DNA of 64,000 nucleotides from Planomicrobium sp. CPCC 101110. Its GTDB lineage: Bacteria > Bacillota > Bacilli > Bacillales_A > Planococcaceae. The position numbers and the translations under genes were made by a program. The notes beneath the pieces were generated by a model. The model had not been told where the DNA came from and did not search any database. It saw only the letters and a program-made list of their open reading frames with translations. The number at the start of each line of letters is the position of its first letter. Position 1 is the stretch's first letter. Of this stretch, positions 48,761-59,405 are shown one piece after another. The stretch covers positions 21,716-85,715 of the forward strand of contig NZ_VOHD01000012.1 of the NCBI RefSeq assembly GCF_007859395.1, written 5' to 3'.

Positions 48761-49306
48761 ATGGCGATTCCTGCAGAGGGAGAAACGATACAAATCCACA
48801 GCTACAAACACAACGGCCGAATCCACCGTGTCTGGCAGGAAACAACTGTACTTAAAGGAACAAACAACATTGTAATTGGTGCAAATGAGCGGACGATGGT
48901 AACAGAATCCGATGGCAGAACGTGGTTGACCCGCGAACCATCCATTTGCTATTTCCACGCGGAACATTGGTTCAATATCATATGCATGCTGCGTGAGGAT
49001 GGGGTCTATTATTATTGCAATGTAAGTTCTCCATTCGTCTATAATAATGGATCGTTGAAATACATCGATTATGATTTGGATGTGAAGGTGTTTCCCGACA
49101 TGTCATACACGTTGCTGGATGAAGACGAATATGAAGAACACAAACGGCAAATGGGATATCCCGAAGTGATCGATCAAATTCTTCACCGCAATGTGGAAAA
49201 GTTGATTGGCTGGATCAAACAGCGGCGAGGGCCATTTGCCCCGGACTTCATCGAAGTATGGACGAATCGCTATGAATTTCATAGGCAGTACAAGATTCGT
49301 GAGTAA
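48761..49306 (+). CDS. ntdP: nucleoside tri-/diphosphate phosphatase (DUF402, YgaC/UPF0374)
   Basis: A 181-residue DUF402 beta-barrel enzyme. It begins [19 protein letters not shown] and has the family segments [23 protein letters not shown] and [13 protein letters not shown], where the metal-binding Asp cluster lies. The Staphylococcus member hydrolyses nucleoside tri- and diphosphates. GAAGGTGGG lies 7 nt before the ATG; an in-frame upstream start at 48749 lacks a site. A terminator follows. Confidence 0.9.
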   Translation: MAIPAEGETIQIHSYKHNGRIHRVWQETTVLKGTNNIVIGANERTMVTESDGRTWLTREPSICYFHAEHWFNIICMLREDGVYYYCNVSSPFVYNNGSLKYIDYDLDVKVFPDMSYTLLDEDEYEEHKRQMGYPEVIDQILHRNVEKLIGWIKQRRGPFAPDFIEVWTNRYEFHRQYKIRE

Positions 49307-49314
49307 AATGAAAG

Positions 49315-49339
49315 CCTGTTGCTTGGCAACAGGTTTTTC
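49315..49339 (+). terminator. intrinsic terminator after ntdP
   Basis: CCTGTTGC/GCAACAGG stem with a 3-base loop, then five T residues. Confidence 0.82.
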
Positions 49340-49365
49340 ATTTTGAAAAGATTGGAGTGAAAGCT

Positions 49366-51111
49366 TTGAGCAGTATGAAACGCTATATGAAATTTGTCAA
49401 ACCGTACAATTGGCAAATTTTCTTTACTATATTGATCGGGATATTAAAGTTCGCGATTCCGCTTTTTATTCCTTTGCTTATAAAAATTGTGATTGACGAT
49501 ATTATTGGAGCAGAAGCTTTATCTAGCGATGAAAAGCTGGAGCAGCTATATCTGTGGCTCGGCGGCACAGCAATTCTGTTTTTTATCTTCCGTCCCCCCA
49601 TCGAATATTACCGCCAGTATTTTGCCCAACTTGTCAGCAATAAAATCCTATACGATATCCGCCAAGAACTATACAGCCATCTTCAGCGCCTGAGTTTGCG
49701 TTTTTATGCCAACACAAGAGCCGGTGAAGTGATTTCGCGGGTCATCAATGATGTGGAGCAAACGAAAAACTTCGTCATGATAGGCTTGATGAATTTATGG
49801 CTTGATTTGGCGACAATCCTGATTGCAATCGGAATCATGCTGACGATGGACGTACCGCTTACGCTTGTGACGCTCATAGCATTTCCGTTCTACGCTTTCA
49901 GCGTCAAGTATTTTTTTGGCCGGCTGCGCGATTTGACAAAGGAGCGTTCGCAAGCATTGGCGAACGTTCAAAGTTATCTGCATGAGCGTGTCCAAGGAAT
50001 CAGCATCATCAAAAGTTTTGTTTTAGAAAAGCACGAACAGAAGATTTTTGACAGCACCAATGACCAGTTTCTTGAAAAAGCTGTGGACCATACAAAATGG
50101 AACGCCAAAGCCTTTGCGGTGGTCAATACGATTACCGATATCGCTCCGTTATTGGTTATTGGCTATGCCGGCTATCAGGTGATACAAGGAGATCTGTCGG
50201 TCGGAACCATGGTAGCTTTTATCGCATATATCGAACGCTTGTACAATCCGCTGCGCCGCTTGGTCAACTCATCCACGACATTGACCCAGTCTTTTGCATC
50301 GATGGACCGCGTCTTCGAATTGATGGATGAAGACTATGATGTGAAGGATAAGGAAAATGCGCGGGATTTGAAAAATGTGGACGGGAAATTGGAGTTTCGC
50401 AATGTCTCTTTCCATTACAGTGACAGCTCGGAAGCGGTGCTGTCCGACTTGAATTTTACGGTCGAGCCCGGGGAAACGGTTGCCTTTGTCGGAATGAGCG
50501 GCGGCGGAAAATCCACCATCGTCTCGCTGATCCCCAGATTTTATGATGTGACAAGCGGCAGCATCTTGATGGACGGCCATAATCTGAAAGATGTCACCAC
50601 CCATTCTCTGCGGGATCAAATCGGCTTGGTGCTCCAGGATTCCATTTTATTCAGTGATTCTGTAAAGTCCAATATTCTAATGGGCCGGCCAGATGCAACG
50701 GATGAAGAAGTGGTCGCCGCGGCAAAAGCGGCAAATGCACATGAATTCATCGAATTGCTGCCGCAAGGCTACGACACCAAAGTTGGTGAGCGTGGAGTGA
50801 AATTGTCGGGCGGCCAGAAACAGCGTGTAGCGATTGCCCGGGTCTTCCTTAAAAACCCGCCAATTTTAATTTTAGATGAAGCAACATCCGCTTTGGACCT
50901 GGAAAGTGAATCGCTGATCCAGGATTCGCTCGAGAAGCTGGCGCATGACCGCACAACACTGATTGTCGCACATCGCTTATCGACCATTACTCATGCTGAC
51001 CAGATTCTTGTCATCAACCATGGTAAGCTGGTTGAAAAAGGAAGCCATGATGAATTGATGAAACGACAAGGCATCTATCACGACCTGTTTCAAGTTCAAC
51101 ACTTCGTTTAA
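49366..51111 (+). CDS. ygaD: ABC exporter, fused permease and ATPase (YgaD-like)
   Basis: A 581-residue homodimer-type ABC exporter. Six membrane helices fill about 1-310, with the coupling region [21 protein letters not shown]. The nucleotide-binding domain has Walker [11 protein letters not shown]-loop [12 protein letters not shown], signature [15 protein letters not shown], Walker [13 protein letters not shown] and the H-switch VAHRLST. The TTG at 49366 is 8 nt after GGAG; GTG 49357 overlaps that site and ATG 49375 is too far. Gene order supports YgaD. Substrate unknown (lipid or drug). Confidence 0.9.
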   Translation: MSSMKRYMKFVKPYNWQIFFTILIGILKFAIPLFIPLLIKIVIDDIIGAEALSSDEKLEQLYLWLGGTAILFFIFRPPIEYYRQYFAQLVSNKILYDIRQELYSHLQRLSLRFYANTRAGEVISRVINDVEQTKNFVMIGLMNLWLDLATILIAIGIMLTMDVPLTLVTLIAFPFYAFSVKYFFGRLRDLTKERSQALANVQSYLHERVQGISIIKSFVLEKHEQKIFDSTNDQFLEKAVDHTKWNAKAFAVVNTITDIAPLLVIGYAGYQVIQGDLSVGTMVAFIAYIERLYNPLRRLVNSSTTLTQSFASMDRVFELMDEDYDVKDKENARDLKNVDGKLEFRNVSFHYSDSSEAVLSDLNFTVEPGETVAFVGMSGGGKSTIVSLIPRFYDVTSGSILMDGHNLKDVTTHSLRDQIGLVLQDSILFSDSVKSNILMGRPDATDEEVVAAAKAANAHEFIELLPQGYDTKVGERGVKLSGGQKQRVAIARVFLKNPPILILDEATSALDLESESLIQDSLEKLAHDRTTLIVAHRLSTITHADQILVINHGKLVEKGSHDELMKRQGIYHDLFQVQHFV

Positions 51112-51117
51112 TAGTGC

Positions 51118-51147
51118 TTAAGCCCCCGAATATTTGGGGGCTTTTTT
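51118..51147 (+). terminator. intrinsic terminator after ygaD
   Basis: AAGCCCCC/GGGGGCTT stem around GAATATTT, then six T residues. Confidence 0.85.
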
Positions 51148-51191
51148 GTGTATATGGAAGGGGGGCAAAGTTGGTGGATTTAAAATTACTA

Positions 51192-51219
51192 TTGCAATCA
51201 ACCTAATATTACGTATAAT
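51192..51219 (+). promoter_or_regulatory. promoter of the peptide ABC importer operon
   Basis: TTGCAA (51192-51197), 16 bp, TATAAT (51214-51219), 50 bp upstream of the first gene. The -10 is perfect. Confidence 0.6.
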
Positions 51220-51268
51220 TAAAATAAAATTAATTTTCTGAAAAGATGAGGACGGAAGGGGTGACGGC

Positions 51269-52288
51269 GTGGGAGATCGCAAAAAAATATTGGACGTAAA
51301 GGGCTTGAAAACAACCTTTTTTACGGACGATGGACAAATTCCGGCGGTAGATAATGTTGATTTTCACATACGAGAAGGAGAAGTTCTGGGCATCGTGGGG
51401 GAATCCGGCTGTGGGAAAAGTGTTACTTCCTTATCCATAATGGGACTTGTGCCAAGCCCTCCTGGAAAAATTACAGGCGGGGAAATTTTATTTCAGGATA
51501 AGGATTTAACCCGATTGCCGGAGAAGAAGATGCGCGAAATTCGAGGCAATGATATTGCGATGATTTTTCAGGAGCCAATGACTTCCCTGAATCCCCTTTT
51601 TACAATCGGCGATCAATTGAGAGAAGCGATAAAGATCCATAAGCGCGATTGGTCAAAAAAACAAATCAATGACCGCGCAGTTGAAATGATGCGGTTGGTC
51701 GGATTGCCTCGTGCAGAAGATCTGATGAAGGAATACCCTCACCAGCTGTCAGGCGGTATGCGGCAACGGGTCATGATTGCCATGGCGCTGCTCTGCGATC
51801 CGAAAGTGCTTATTGCGGATGAGCCGACGACCGCGCTCGACGTTACCATCCAGGCTCAGATATTGACGCTTATCAAGAATTTGAACGAAAAGTTGAATAC
51901 GGCAGTTTTGTTGATCACCCACGATTTGGGTGTAGTGGCAGAAACGTGTGAACGGGTCATTGTCATGTATGCAGGAAAAGTCGTTGAGGAAGGTCCAGTC
52001 GAAACAATCTTCAAAGATCCGCAGCATCCATATACTCGCGGACTTCTTCAGTCTGTGCCGGACATGCGTTTCAAGAAAGATCGCCTTTACTCGATTCCAG
52101 GAAACGTGCCGAAGCCTGGAACGATCCATACAGGATGCAAATTCGCGCCGCGCTGCGAATTCGCCTTCGACCGCTGCATCAATGAAAACCCAGACCTTTA
52201 CCAAACAGCGGACAACCACAAAACTCGCTGTTTCCTATTTGATCCAAAGGAGGCAACAGCGCATGACAGAACCGCTATTAAAAGTTGA
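51269..52288 (+). CDS. peptide/nickel-type ABC importer ATPase (DppD/OppD type)
   Basis: The first gene of a five-gene importer operon. The 339-residue ATPase has Walker [10 protein letters not shown]-loop [11 protein letters not shown], signature LSGGMRQRV, Walker [13 protein letters not shown] and the H-switch [10 protein letters not shown]-terminal oligopeptide-transporter domain carries the cysteine cluster [14 protein letters not shown]. The GTG start follows GGAAGGGGTGA. It overlaps the next ATPase gene by 26 nt. Confidence 0.92.
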   Translation: MGDRKKILDVKGLKTTFFTDDGQIPAVDNVDFHIREGEVLGIVGESGCGKSVTSLSIMGLVPSPPGKITGGEILFQDKDLTRLPEKKMREIRGNDIAMIFQEPMTSLNPLFTIGDQLREAIKIHKRDWSKKQINDRAVEMMRLVGLPRAEDLMKEYPHQLSGGMRQRVMIAMALLCDPKVLIADEPTTALDVTIQAQILTLIKNLNEKLNTAVLLITHDLGVVAETCERVIVMYAGKVVEEGPVETIFKDPQHPYTRGLLQSVPDMRFKKDRLYSIPGNVPKPGTIHTGCKFAPRCEFAFDRCINENPDLYQTADNHKTRCFLFDPKEATAHDRTAIKS

Positions 52289-53246
52289 AGGGCTTAAAAA
52301 GTATTTCCCTATAAAGTCAGGGCTTTTCGGGCAAGTGAAAAACCATGTGAAAGCTGTGGATGATGTCTCGTTTACGGTTGCCGAAGGCGAAACATTGGGG
52401 ATAGTAGGAGAATCCGGTTGTGGAAAGTCGACAACTGGACGTATGCTCATGCGCTTATTGGACCCTACAGAAGGCAAAGTGTTTTTTGATGGCCAGGAAC
52501 TTACCAAGCTTTCCAACCAGGAAATGAGAAAAGCGCGGCGAGATATCCAAATGGTTTTTCAGGATCCTTATGCTTCGTTGAATCCGCGGCATACAATCGA
52601 AAAGATTTTGATGGAGCCGTTGAATGTCCATAATATCGGCGATCCGAAAGAACGGAAAAAGAAAGTCCATGATTTTTTGGAAATCGTCGGCCTCAGCAGC
52701 TACCATGCCAAACGCTATCCGCACCAATTCAGCGGCGGACAGCGCCAGCGCATCGGCATCGCACGGGCGCTGATGACAAATCCGAAACTGATCATCGCAG
52801 ATGAGCCGGTCTCAGCTCTTGATGTTTCGATTCAGGCACAAGTATTGAATTTGATGCAGGATCTTCAGAAAGAGCTGAAACTTACTTATATATTTATTGC
52901 CCACGATTTAGGTGTAGTCCGCCATATCAGCGATCGTGTAGGGGTCATGTATCTTGGGCAATTGGCGGAACTCGCCGACAGCGAGGATCTTTACGAAAAG
53001 CCGCTGCATCCATATACACAAGCACTATTGGCTGCCGTGCCTGTGCCGGATCCGGATTTCGAGCGGGAGCAAATTGTGATCAAAGGGGATATTCCAAGCC
53101 CTGCAAATCCTCCAAGCGGCTGCCGTTTCCATACCCGCTGCCCTTACAAGATGGACATTTGTGAAACAACAGTGCCAATTTTTGCAGAAGTTGAAAAAGG
53201 TCATTCTGTAGCCTGCCATCTTTACGAAGAATCCAGGCCGCAATGA
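52263..53246 (+). CDS. peptide/nickel-type ABC importer ATPase (DppF/OppF type)
   Basis: The partner ATPase, 327 residues, with [49 protein letters not shown] and IAHDLGVVRHISD. The cysteine cluster CRFHTRCPYKMDIC lies in the C-terminal extension. A very strong AAAGGAGGCAAC lies inside the previous gene. I use the ATG at 52263; the open frame reaches far upstream but that part is only overlap. Confidence 0.92.
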   Translation: MTEPLLKVEGLKKYFPIKSGLFGQVKNHVKAVDDVSFTVAEGETLGIVGESGCGKSTTGRMLMRLLDPTEGKVFFDGQELTKLSNQEMRKARRDIQMVFQDPYASLNPRHTIEKILMEPLNVHNIGDPKERKKKVHDFLEIVGLSSYHAKRYPHQFSGGQRQRIGIARALMTNPKLIIADEPVSALDVSIQAQVLNLMQDLQKELKLTYIFIAHDLGVVRHISDRVGVMYLGQLAELADSEDLYEKPLHPYTQALLAAVPVPDPDFEREQIVIKGDIPSPANPPSGCRFHTRCPYKMDICETTVPIFAEVEKGHSVACHLYEESRPQ

Positions 53247-53275
53247 TAATAAAAAACACAAATGGAGGGGTTAAC

Positions 53276-54895
53276 TTGAGAAATAAAAAGTTCTTGTCAC
53301 TGGCATTGCTCATGCTGATGCTAATATCGACAGCTCTTTATGGCTGTAGTTCAGGCAACAGTTCGGAAGGAACTGAAAGCGGCGGTTCCGAAGGGGAATC
53401 AGCAGAGGAAAAAACGCTGATCTTTGGCCGCGGCGGCGACTCTGTATCACTTGATCCAATTGTCGTAACAGATGGGGAGTCCTATAAAGTTACAAAGAAT
53501 ATTTTTGATACGTTGGTGAACTTCGGTGAGCAGGATACAGAAATTCACCCTGGATTAGCAAAAGAGTGGACAGCTGCTGAAGATGGCTTGACGTACACCT
53601 TTGTATTGGAAGAAGGCGTCAAATTCCATGATGGCACGGATTTCAATGCAGAAGCGGTTGTCAAAAACTTTGAACGCTGGGCTGCAGGAGATGCTGATAA
53701 ATTCCCGTATTACGGTTCGATGTTTGGCGGATTCGGCGATGAAGAAGGCCATGTGATTGAATCGGTTACTGCAACCGGCGATTATGAAGTCGAATTCAAG
53801 TTAAAACGTCCACAAGCGCCTTTCTTGAAAAACTTAGCGATGAGTTCTTTCGGGATTGCGTCACCGACAGCTTTTGAAGAAGCTGGCGACAAATTCGGCG
53901 ACAACCCGGTCGGTACTGGGCCATTCAAATTTGTCGAATGGAAGCGCAATGACACAGTAACAATTGAAAAGTTCGAAGATTATTGGGTTGAAGGCGAACC
54001 GAAATTGGATCGCGTCATTTTCCGTTCGATCCCGGACAACTCAGCTCGTCTGAATGCATTGTTGTCTGGTGAAATCGATTTGGCTGACGGCATCACGCCA
54101 TCAGACGGTGAAACTATCGAAAGCAATGCCGATCTTCAATTGTTCGAACGTCCTTCGATGAACGTCGGCTATTTGGGATTGACGACTACCCGCGAACCGT
54201 TTGATGATCCAAAAGTGCGCCAGGCGATGAACCATGCTATCGACAAGCAAGCCATCGTCGATGCGTTCTTCGAAGGCCGCGGAGAAGTCGCTAAAAACCC
54301 GATGCCACCGGTAATCAACGGCTACAACGATGATATCGAAGGCTATGAATACGATCCTGAAAAAGCAAAAGCATTGTTGAAAGAAGCCGGACTTGAAGAT
54401 GGCTTTGAAATGGAACTATATGCAATGCCGGTTCCGCGTCCATATATGCCGGATGGCCAAAAAGTAGCGGAAGCAATCCAGAAAAACTTGGCGGATGTTG
54501 GCATCAAAGCTGAAATCGTATCATTCGAGTGGGCTACTTACCTTGAAAAAGCGGCAGCGGGGGAAGCAGATGCGTTCTTGCTTGGCTGGACAGGCGATAA
54601 CGGCGATGCCGATAACTTCCTTTATGTGTTGCTCGACCAGGACAATATCGGTTCGAACAATTACACGTACTATGAAAACCAAGAATTGCACGATATCTTG
54701 ATCCAAGCTCAAACAGAAGTGGATGAAGACAAGCGCAATGAGTTGTATAAGCAAGCACAAGAAATCATCCACGAAGATGCACCATGGGTACCGCTTGCGC
54801 ATTCAACGCCATTGCTTGCCGGCGGTAAAAATGTAGTGAACTTCAAAGCGCATCCAACAGGTTCTGACAAATTGGCGGATGTTGATTTGCAGTAA
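53276..54895 (+). CDS. peptide-binding lipoprotein (SBP family 5, DppA/OppA type)
   Basis: The extracellular solute-binding protein of the importer. A signal peptide ends in lipobox ALYGC with C24 lipidated, then an acidic Ser/Gly/Glu linker (about 25-50). The family-5 fold follows: EWTAAEDGLTYTFVLEEGVKFHDG is the signature, with VGTGPFKFVEW and RQAMNHAIDKQAIVD. Total length 539 residues. The TTG at 53276 is preceded by GGAGGGG, better than the upstream frame. Ligand probably di- or oligopeptide; glutathione or nickel cannot be excluded. Confidence 0.92.
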   Translation: MRNKKFLSLALLMLMLISTALYGCSSGNSSEGTESGGSEGESAEEKTLIFGRGGDSVSLDPIVVTDGESYKVTKNIFDTLVNFGEQDTEIHPGLAKEWTAAEDGLTYTFVLEEGVKFHDGTDFNAEAVVKNFERWAAGDADKFPYYGSMFGGFGDEEGHVIESVTATGDYEVEFKLKRPQAPFLKNLAMSSFGIASPTAFEEAGDKFGDNPVGTGPFKFVEWKRNDTVTIEKFEDYWVEGEPKLDRVIFRSIPDNSARLNALLSGEIDLADGITPSDGETIESNADLQLFERPSMNVGYLGLTTTREPFDDPKVRQAMNHAIDKQAIVDAFFEGRGEVAKNPMPPVINGYNDDIEGYEYDPEKAKALLKEAGLEDGFEMELYAMPVPRPYMPDGQKVAEAIQKNLADVGIKAEIVSFEWATYLEKAAAGEADAFLLGWTGDNGDADNFLYVLLDQDNIGSNNYTYYENQELHDILIQAQTEVDEDKRNELYKQAQEIIHEDAPWVPLAHSTPLLAGGKNVVNFKAHPTGSDKLADVDLQ

Positions 54896-54903
54896 ACAGT
54901 CTG

Positions 54904-54939
54904 AGAGGAGAGGTCAAATTGATTTCTCCTCTTTTTTTC
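54904..54939 (+). terminator. intra-operon terminator after the binding-protein gene
   Basis: AGAGGAGA/TCTCCTCT stem followed by eight T residues, 40 bp before the first permease gene. Partial termination here would give more binding protein than permease. Confidence 0.65.
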
Positions 54940-54979
54940 TTAATTTATACATAATGTAAGAGAGTGAGAGGTGGAGAAA

Positions 54980-55984
54980 ATGCTCAACTATATCGGAAGG
55001 CGGATTTTCCAATTGATTCCCGTTCTATTGGGAATGACATTTATCGTCTTCTTGATCATACGTGCGATTCCGGGAGATCCTGCCCAAGTCATTTTAGGCC
55101 AGCAAGCATCCGAAGAAGCGATCAAGGCGTTGAGGACGACACTTGGTTTAGATAATCCTTGGTATATTCAGTATTTTGAATACTTGAAAGGGCTTTTGAC
55201 CGGAGATTTAGGGGAATCGCTGCGCACGAGAACGCCTGTCGCGGATGAAGTATGGCCATATTTGGCGGCTACAATCGAATTGTCTGTTTTTGCTATTGTC
55301 ATCGCCGTTATTATTGGCATCAATGCTGGCATCATTTCCGCTTGGTTCCAAAATTCATGGTTTGATTATTTAGCGATGATCATTGCGTTGATTGGGGTTT
55401 CCATGCCTATTTTTTGGCTTGGTTTGATGAATCAGTGGATTTTCTCGATCGAACTGGGGGTTCTTCCGACGACCGGAAGGGAAAATGTCCGTGACCCGGT
55501 AGATGTCATTACGCATTTTTACTTGATTGATACATTGATCCAAGGGAATTTCGCGCAATTTTCTATTGTGTTCAAGCATCTGATTTTGCCGGGAACGGCA
55601 CTTGCGACTATTCCGATGGCCATTATTGCACGCATGACCCGTTCGAGCATGCTTGAAGTTATGCGTTCGGATTATGTACGGACCGCGCGGTCAAAAGGAT
55701 TGAAAATGTTCTGGGTCGTTTACAAGCACGCACTCAAGAATGCAATCATTCCAGTTTTAACAATTATCGGCCTTCAAATGGGCTTGCTTTTAGGCGGCGC
55801 CATTTTGACGGAAACAATTTTCGGATGGCCTGGAATCGGCCGCTATATCTATGAAGCGATTGGATTCCGAGATTATCCGGTTATCCAGTCCGGAATTTTG
55901 ATCGTCGCATTTATCTTTGTCATGATCAATCTGCTGGTGGATATGCTGTACGGTTTGATCGATCCACGCATCAAATACGACTAG
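54980..55984 (+). CDS. peptide/nickel-type ABC importer permease (DppB type)
   Basis: A 334-residue permease with about six helices. The N terminus GRRIFQLIPVLLGMTFIVFLIIR and motif GDPAQ are typical of DppB/OppB. The EAA loop is VMRSDYVRTARSKGLKMFWVVYKHALKNAIIPV. The ATG at 54980 follows AGGTGGAG; the GTG at 54971 is in that site. Confidence 0.92.
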   Translation: MLNYIGRRIFQLIPVLLGMTFIVFLIIRAIPGDPAQVILGQQASEEAIKALRTTLGLDNPWYIQYFEYLKGLLTGDLGESLRTRTPVADEVWPYLAATIELSVFAIVIAVIIGINAGIISAWFQNSWFDYLAMIIALIGVSMPIFWLGLMNQWIFSIELGVLPTTGRENVRDPVDVITHFYLIDTLIQGNFAQFSIVFKHLILPGTALATIPMAIIARMTRSSMLEVMRSDYVRTARSKGLKMFWVVYKHALKNAIIPVLTIIGLQMGLLLGGAILTETIFGWPGIGRYIYEAIGFRDYPVIQSGILIVAFIFVMINLLVDMLYGLIDPRIKYD

Positions 55985-56001
55985 GAAGGAGGAGAAGCAG
56001 A

Positions 56002-56889
56002 ATGGCACAATCAGCTATCGATAAAAATGAAATGAACGCGGAAAAAGTTGCGGGCCCATGGAAAGAAGCTTGGCGAGGGTTCCGGAAAAGTAAAGTGGCG
56101 GTAGTCGGCATGGGGATTGTTTTTTTCTTCATTTTATTGGCGATATTCGGCCCGCTTTTCACACCGCAAGGAATCAACGAACAGAATTTAACCAACAAGC
56201 TGCTGCCTCCTTCCAATGAACATTGGATGGGGACGGACGATTTTGGGCGAGATATTTTATCCCGTATTGTATACGGCGCAAGAATTTCTCTATGGGTCGG
56301 CTTTCTAGCGGTTGTCGGTTCAGCTGTCATGGGGAGTATTCTGGGAATTCTTGCAGGCTATTACGGCCGCTGGGTGGATACCATCATTTCCCGTATTTTT
56401 GATATCATGCTGGCATTCCCAAGCATCTTATTGGCCATTGCGGTAGTATCGGTTCTTGGGCCATCGCTTCGAAATGCATTGATTGCCATCGCATTGATCA
56501 ACGTTCCGAATTTCGGGCGGTTGATCCGTTCGAAAGTATTGAGCATCAAAGAAGACGAATACATCATGTCCGCAAAAGCCATCGGCATGAAAGACAACCG
56601 GATCCTGTTTTCCCATATATTGCCGAACTCTATGGCGCCGGTGATCGTACAGGGAACACTGGCTATTGCAACCGCCATTATTGAAGCAGCTGCGCTGGGC
56701 TTTTTAGGGCTCGGTGCACAAGCGCCATCTCCTGAATGGGGGAAAATGCTGGCGGATTCAAGATCTTATTTGACCAACGCACCTTGGACAATGATTTTTC
56801 CGGGTATTGCCATCATGCTGACAGTTCTTGGATTCAACTTGATGGGCGACGGATTGCGCGACGCGCTGGACCCTCGCATGAAATCTTAA
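56002..56889 (+). CDS. peptide/nickel-type ABC importer permease (DppC type)
   Basis: A 295-residue permease partner of the DppB protein. WMGTDDFGRDILSRIVYGARISL is the DppC/OppC signature, and the EAA loop is IKEDEYIMSAKAIGMKDNRILFSHILPNSMAPV. It ends LDPRMKS as in the family. AAGGAGGAGAAG precedes the ATG. It closes the five-gene operon at a strong terminator. Confidence 0.93.
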   Translation: MAQSAIDKNEMNAEKVAGPWKEAWRGFRKSKVAVVGMGIVFFFILLAIFGPLFTPQGINEQNLTNKLLPPSNEHWMGTDDFGRDILSRIVYGARISLWVGFLAVVGSAVMGSILGILAGYYGRWVDTIISRIFDIMLAFPSILLAIAVVSVLGPSLRNALIAIALINVPNFGRLIRSKVLSIKEDEYIMSAKAIGMKDNRILFSHILPNSMAPVIVQGTLAIATAIIEAAALGFLGLGAQAPSPEWGKMLADSRSYLTNAPWTMIFPGIAIMLTVLGFNLMGDGLRDALDPRMKS

Positions 56890-56891
56890 AA

Positions 56892-56927
56892 AAACGTGCC
56901 CGGCAAAATGCCGGGCACGTTTTTTTA
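56892..56927. terminator. bidirectional terminator
   Basis: ACGTGCCCGGCA/TGCCGGGCACGT with a 3-base loop, A and T runs outside. Shared with the convergent ygaE gene. Confidence 0.9.
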
Positions 56928-58010
56928 TATGGTATTTTCCAGCTCGGATCCCACTTCATCCGAATGGTAATTCAAATACGCGATAATGAGCAGATCCAAG
57001 TGTTCCAGCTGCTCTTCATAATCCAGAATCGCCGATAAGATGTGCATCAGATGGTAAGCGGAAAATTCACTTGTTGCATCTTCATATGCCAGATTGATTT
57101 CTCTGACAAACACGTCCATCACTTCATGCCGCTTTAAAACCGAATCGGCTCCGGCTGTTTCACTATGTTCCGGCCGCAGTTTCCCGACATATTTCATATA
57201 TAGCTGTTCATGGTAGCTTGCCAAACTTTCGAGGCGTTCCTGCACCATGATGTGGAAATGTTCAGGAAGGTCGGTCAATTCGTTTTCATAGCGGTGAAGC
57301 CGTTTCAGAACTTCCAGGCTCTTTTTTGTAGTGGTAATCATTTGCCGGTATAAGACTAGTTTTCGGCCTTTTACAAACTGCTGCTTTTTCGTGTAGCTGC
57401 GTTCATCCTTATAAAATGAATACCATTGATCCACTTTTTCCAGCTTGTCGGATAATTTGCCGATATCGCTTTTGACGGAAGAATAATCGGAGACGTGGCG
57501 GATTGAAACGCGGATCCAGCGAATCACTTCTTCTGTCACTTCATGGATGGATGTGAACAAGCGGGTTTCATACTTAGGCGGCAAAAAAATCATATTGACG
57601 ATAAAAGCAGAGAAGATTCCGAGAAGAATCGTCAAGAACCGCAATCCTGCAAATTCCAAAAACTGTTCCTGATGCGATTCCATTATTACGATAAGTGTCA
57701 CAAGCGTCAAGGGAACCGGGTTGTTAAGGTTCAGCTTCACCATAAGGATAATGGCCAAAACAGAGGCAAGCCCTATCGTCAGATAATTTGAGCCGATCGT
57801 CAATACGAAAATGATTGCAATGACAGCTCCGATCAAATTGCCATACATTTGGTCCAAGACGGTTAAATATGATCGGTATACCGATGGTTGAATAGCAAAA
57901 ATTGCAGATATTCCCGCCACAAAAGGAATTGGCAGATTTAGCCAATTAGCCAGAAACAAGGCTAAGGATATCGCTATGCCAGTCTTAAATATACGTGCAC
58001 CCAATTGCAT
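56925..58010 (-). CDS. ygaE: FUSC-like aromatic acid exporter family protein (YgaE-like)
   Basis: A 361-residue membrane protein. The N-terminal half (to about 145) has four to six helices with the ArAE/DUF939 pattern ISAIFAIQPSVYRSYLTVLDQMYGNLIGAVIA. The C-terminal cytoplasmic half is helical and charged. Position beside gsaB matches B. subtilis ygaE. Function is probably export of an aromatic or other organic acid, but that is only a family guess. Confidence 0.83.
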   Translation of the reverse strand: MQLGARIFKTGIAISLALFLANWLNLPIPFVAGISAIFAIQPSVYRSYLTVLDQMYGNLIGAVIAIIFVLTIGSNYLTIGLASVLAIILMVKLNLNNPVPLTLVTLIVIMESHQEQFLEFAGLRFLTILLGIFSAFIVNMIFLPPKYETRLFTSIHEVTEEVIRWIRVSIRHVSDYSSVKSDIGKLSDKLEKVDQWYSFYKDERSYTKKQQFVKGRKLVLYRQMITTTKKSLEVLKRLHRYENELTDLPEHFHIMVQERLESLASYHEQLYMKYVGKLRPEHSETAGADSVLKRHEVMDVFVREINLAYEDATSEFSAYHLMHILSAILDYEEQLEHLDLLIIAYLNYHSDEVGSELENTI

Positions 58011-58053
58011 ATAATTAAGAACTCCCTTCTTTCACAATGGCGGATCTTACTGA

Positions 58054-59340
58054 TCAAAGCTGTCTGAATGCTTCACGGACTGCTTGGATTGAAACTTCGA
58101 CATCTTCTTGTGTGTGTTCAGTAGTTAAAAACCACGCTTCATATTTTGATGGGGCTAAGTTGATGCCTTGTTCTAGCATCAACTTGAAAAAGCGTCCAAA
58201 AATTTCTCCGTCAGTTTCTTCAGCTTGCTCATAATTTTCCACTTTTACATCTGTGAAGTAAATCGTCAAGGCACCTTTCAAGCGGTTGACGGTAATGGTG
58301 ACGCCAAACTCTTTGGCCGCAGCGAGAATGCCTTCTTCAAGCTTCTGTCCGAGTTCGTCCATCTTTTCGTATACTCCCTCTGCCTGAAGCACTTCAAGGC
58401 AAGCGATTCCAGCTTGGATAGATGCTGGATTTCCGGCCATTGTCCCGGCTTGGTATGCAGGCCCAAGAGGGGCGACCGTATCCATGATTTCTTTTTTGCC
58501 GCCGTATGCTCCAATCGGCAAGCCGCCGCCGATGATTTTGCCGAGAGCGGTCAAATCCGGCACCAAACCAAGAAGATCTTGAGCGCCGCCATAATGAAAC
58601 CGAAAAGCGGTAATAACTTCATCATAAACTATCAAAGCGCCTTTTTCTTTTGCGATGCGGTGGACTTCCTCCAAAAATCCTTTTTTGGGTTCCACGATGC
58701 CAAAGTTTCCGACGATCGGTTCCACAAGGATACAAGCAATTTCATCGCCCCATTTATCCATTGCTTCTGAAAAAGCTTCGGGATCGTTGAATGGAATGGT
58801 AATCACTTCTTCGGCTATTGTTTTTGGGACACCGGCAGAATCCGGAGTGCCCAGTGTAGCCGGACCAGAACCTGCCGCGACAAGGACAAGATCGGAATGG
58901 CCGTGGTAGCAGCCGGCGAATTTCATGATTTTCGTGCGGCCAGTATACGCGCGTGAAACGCGGATGGTGGTCATGACCGCTTCCGTCCCACTGTTAACAA
59001 AGCGGACTTTGTCCATGTTCGGCATCGCTTTTTTCAGCATTTTGGCAAATGTGATTTCATGGCGAGTTGGAGTGCCGTAAAGGATGCCGGTTTCAGCAGC
59101 GTGAGTGATGGCTTTAGTGATGTGTGGATGGGCATGTCCTGTAATGATCGGGCCGTACGCTGCCAGGTAATCGATGTATTTGTTGCCGTCGACATCCCAG
59201 AAATAAGCGCCTTTTGCGCGTTCCATAGAGACTGGCGAGCCGCCGCCTACCGCTTTATAGGATCGCGACGGGCTATTGACTCCGCCGACGATATGCTGCA
59301 ATGCTTCTTCATGCAGTTGTTCCGAGATTGTGTGGTTCAT
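58054..59340 (-). CDS. gsaB: glutamate-1-semialdehyde 2,1-aminomutase (GsaB)
   Basis: A PLP enzyme making 5-aminolevulinate, the committed haem precursor. The 428 residues include [23 protein letters not shown] lysine K268 in [19 protein letters not shown] and [10 protein letters not shown]. subtilis has two copies (hemL in the hem operon and gsaB); the position between ygaE and bcp marks this as gsaB. GGAGGC precedes the ATG. A minus-strand promoter lies at 59371-59400. Confidence 0.95.
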   Translation of the reverse strand: MNHTISEQLHEEALQHIVGGVNSPSRSYKAVGGGSPVSMERAKGAYFWDVDGNKYIDYLAAYGPIITGHAHPHITKAITHAAETGILYGTPTRHEITFAKMLKKAMPNMDKVRFVNSGTEAVMTTIRVSRAYTGRTKIMKFAGCYHGHSDLVLVAAGSGPATLGTPDSAGVPKTIAEEVITIPFNDPEAFSEAMDKWGDEIACILVEPIVGNFGIVEPKKGFLEEVHRIAKEKGALIVYDEVITAFRFHYGGAQDLLGLVPDLTALGKIIGGGLPIGAYGGKKEIMDTVAPLGPAYQAGTMAGNPASIQAGIACLEVLQAEGVYEKMDELGQKLEEGILAAAKEFGVTITVNRLKGALTIYFTDVKVENYEQAEETDGEIFGRFFKLMLEQGINLAPSKYEAWFLTTEHTQEDVEVSIQAVREAFRQL

Positions 59341-59370
59341 TTTAAAGCCTCCTATTTATTGCTCTTTCTT

Positions 59371-59400
59371 ATTGTAGACAATATTTTTCATTAGTGCCAA
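59371..59400 (-). promoter_or_regulatory. gsaB promoter with overlapping inverted repeat
   Basis: On the minus strand TTGGCA (59400-59395), 18 bp, TACAAT (59376-59371). The -10 lies inside the perfect inverted repeat TATTGTAGACAATA (59370-59383), a possible regulator site. Confidence 0.55.
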
Positions 59401-59405
59401 AGAAA

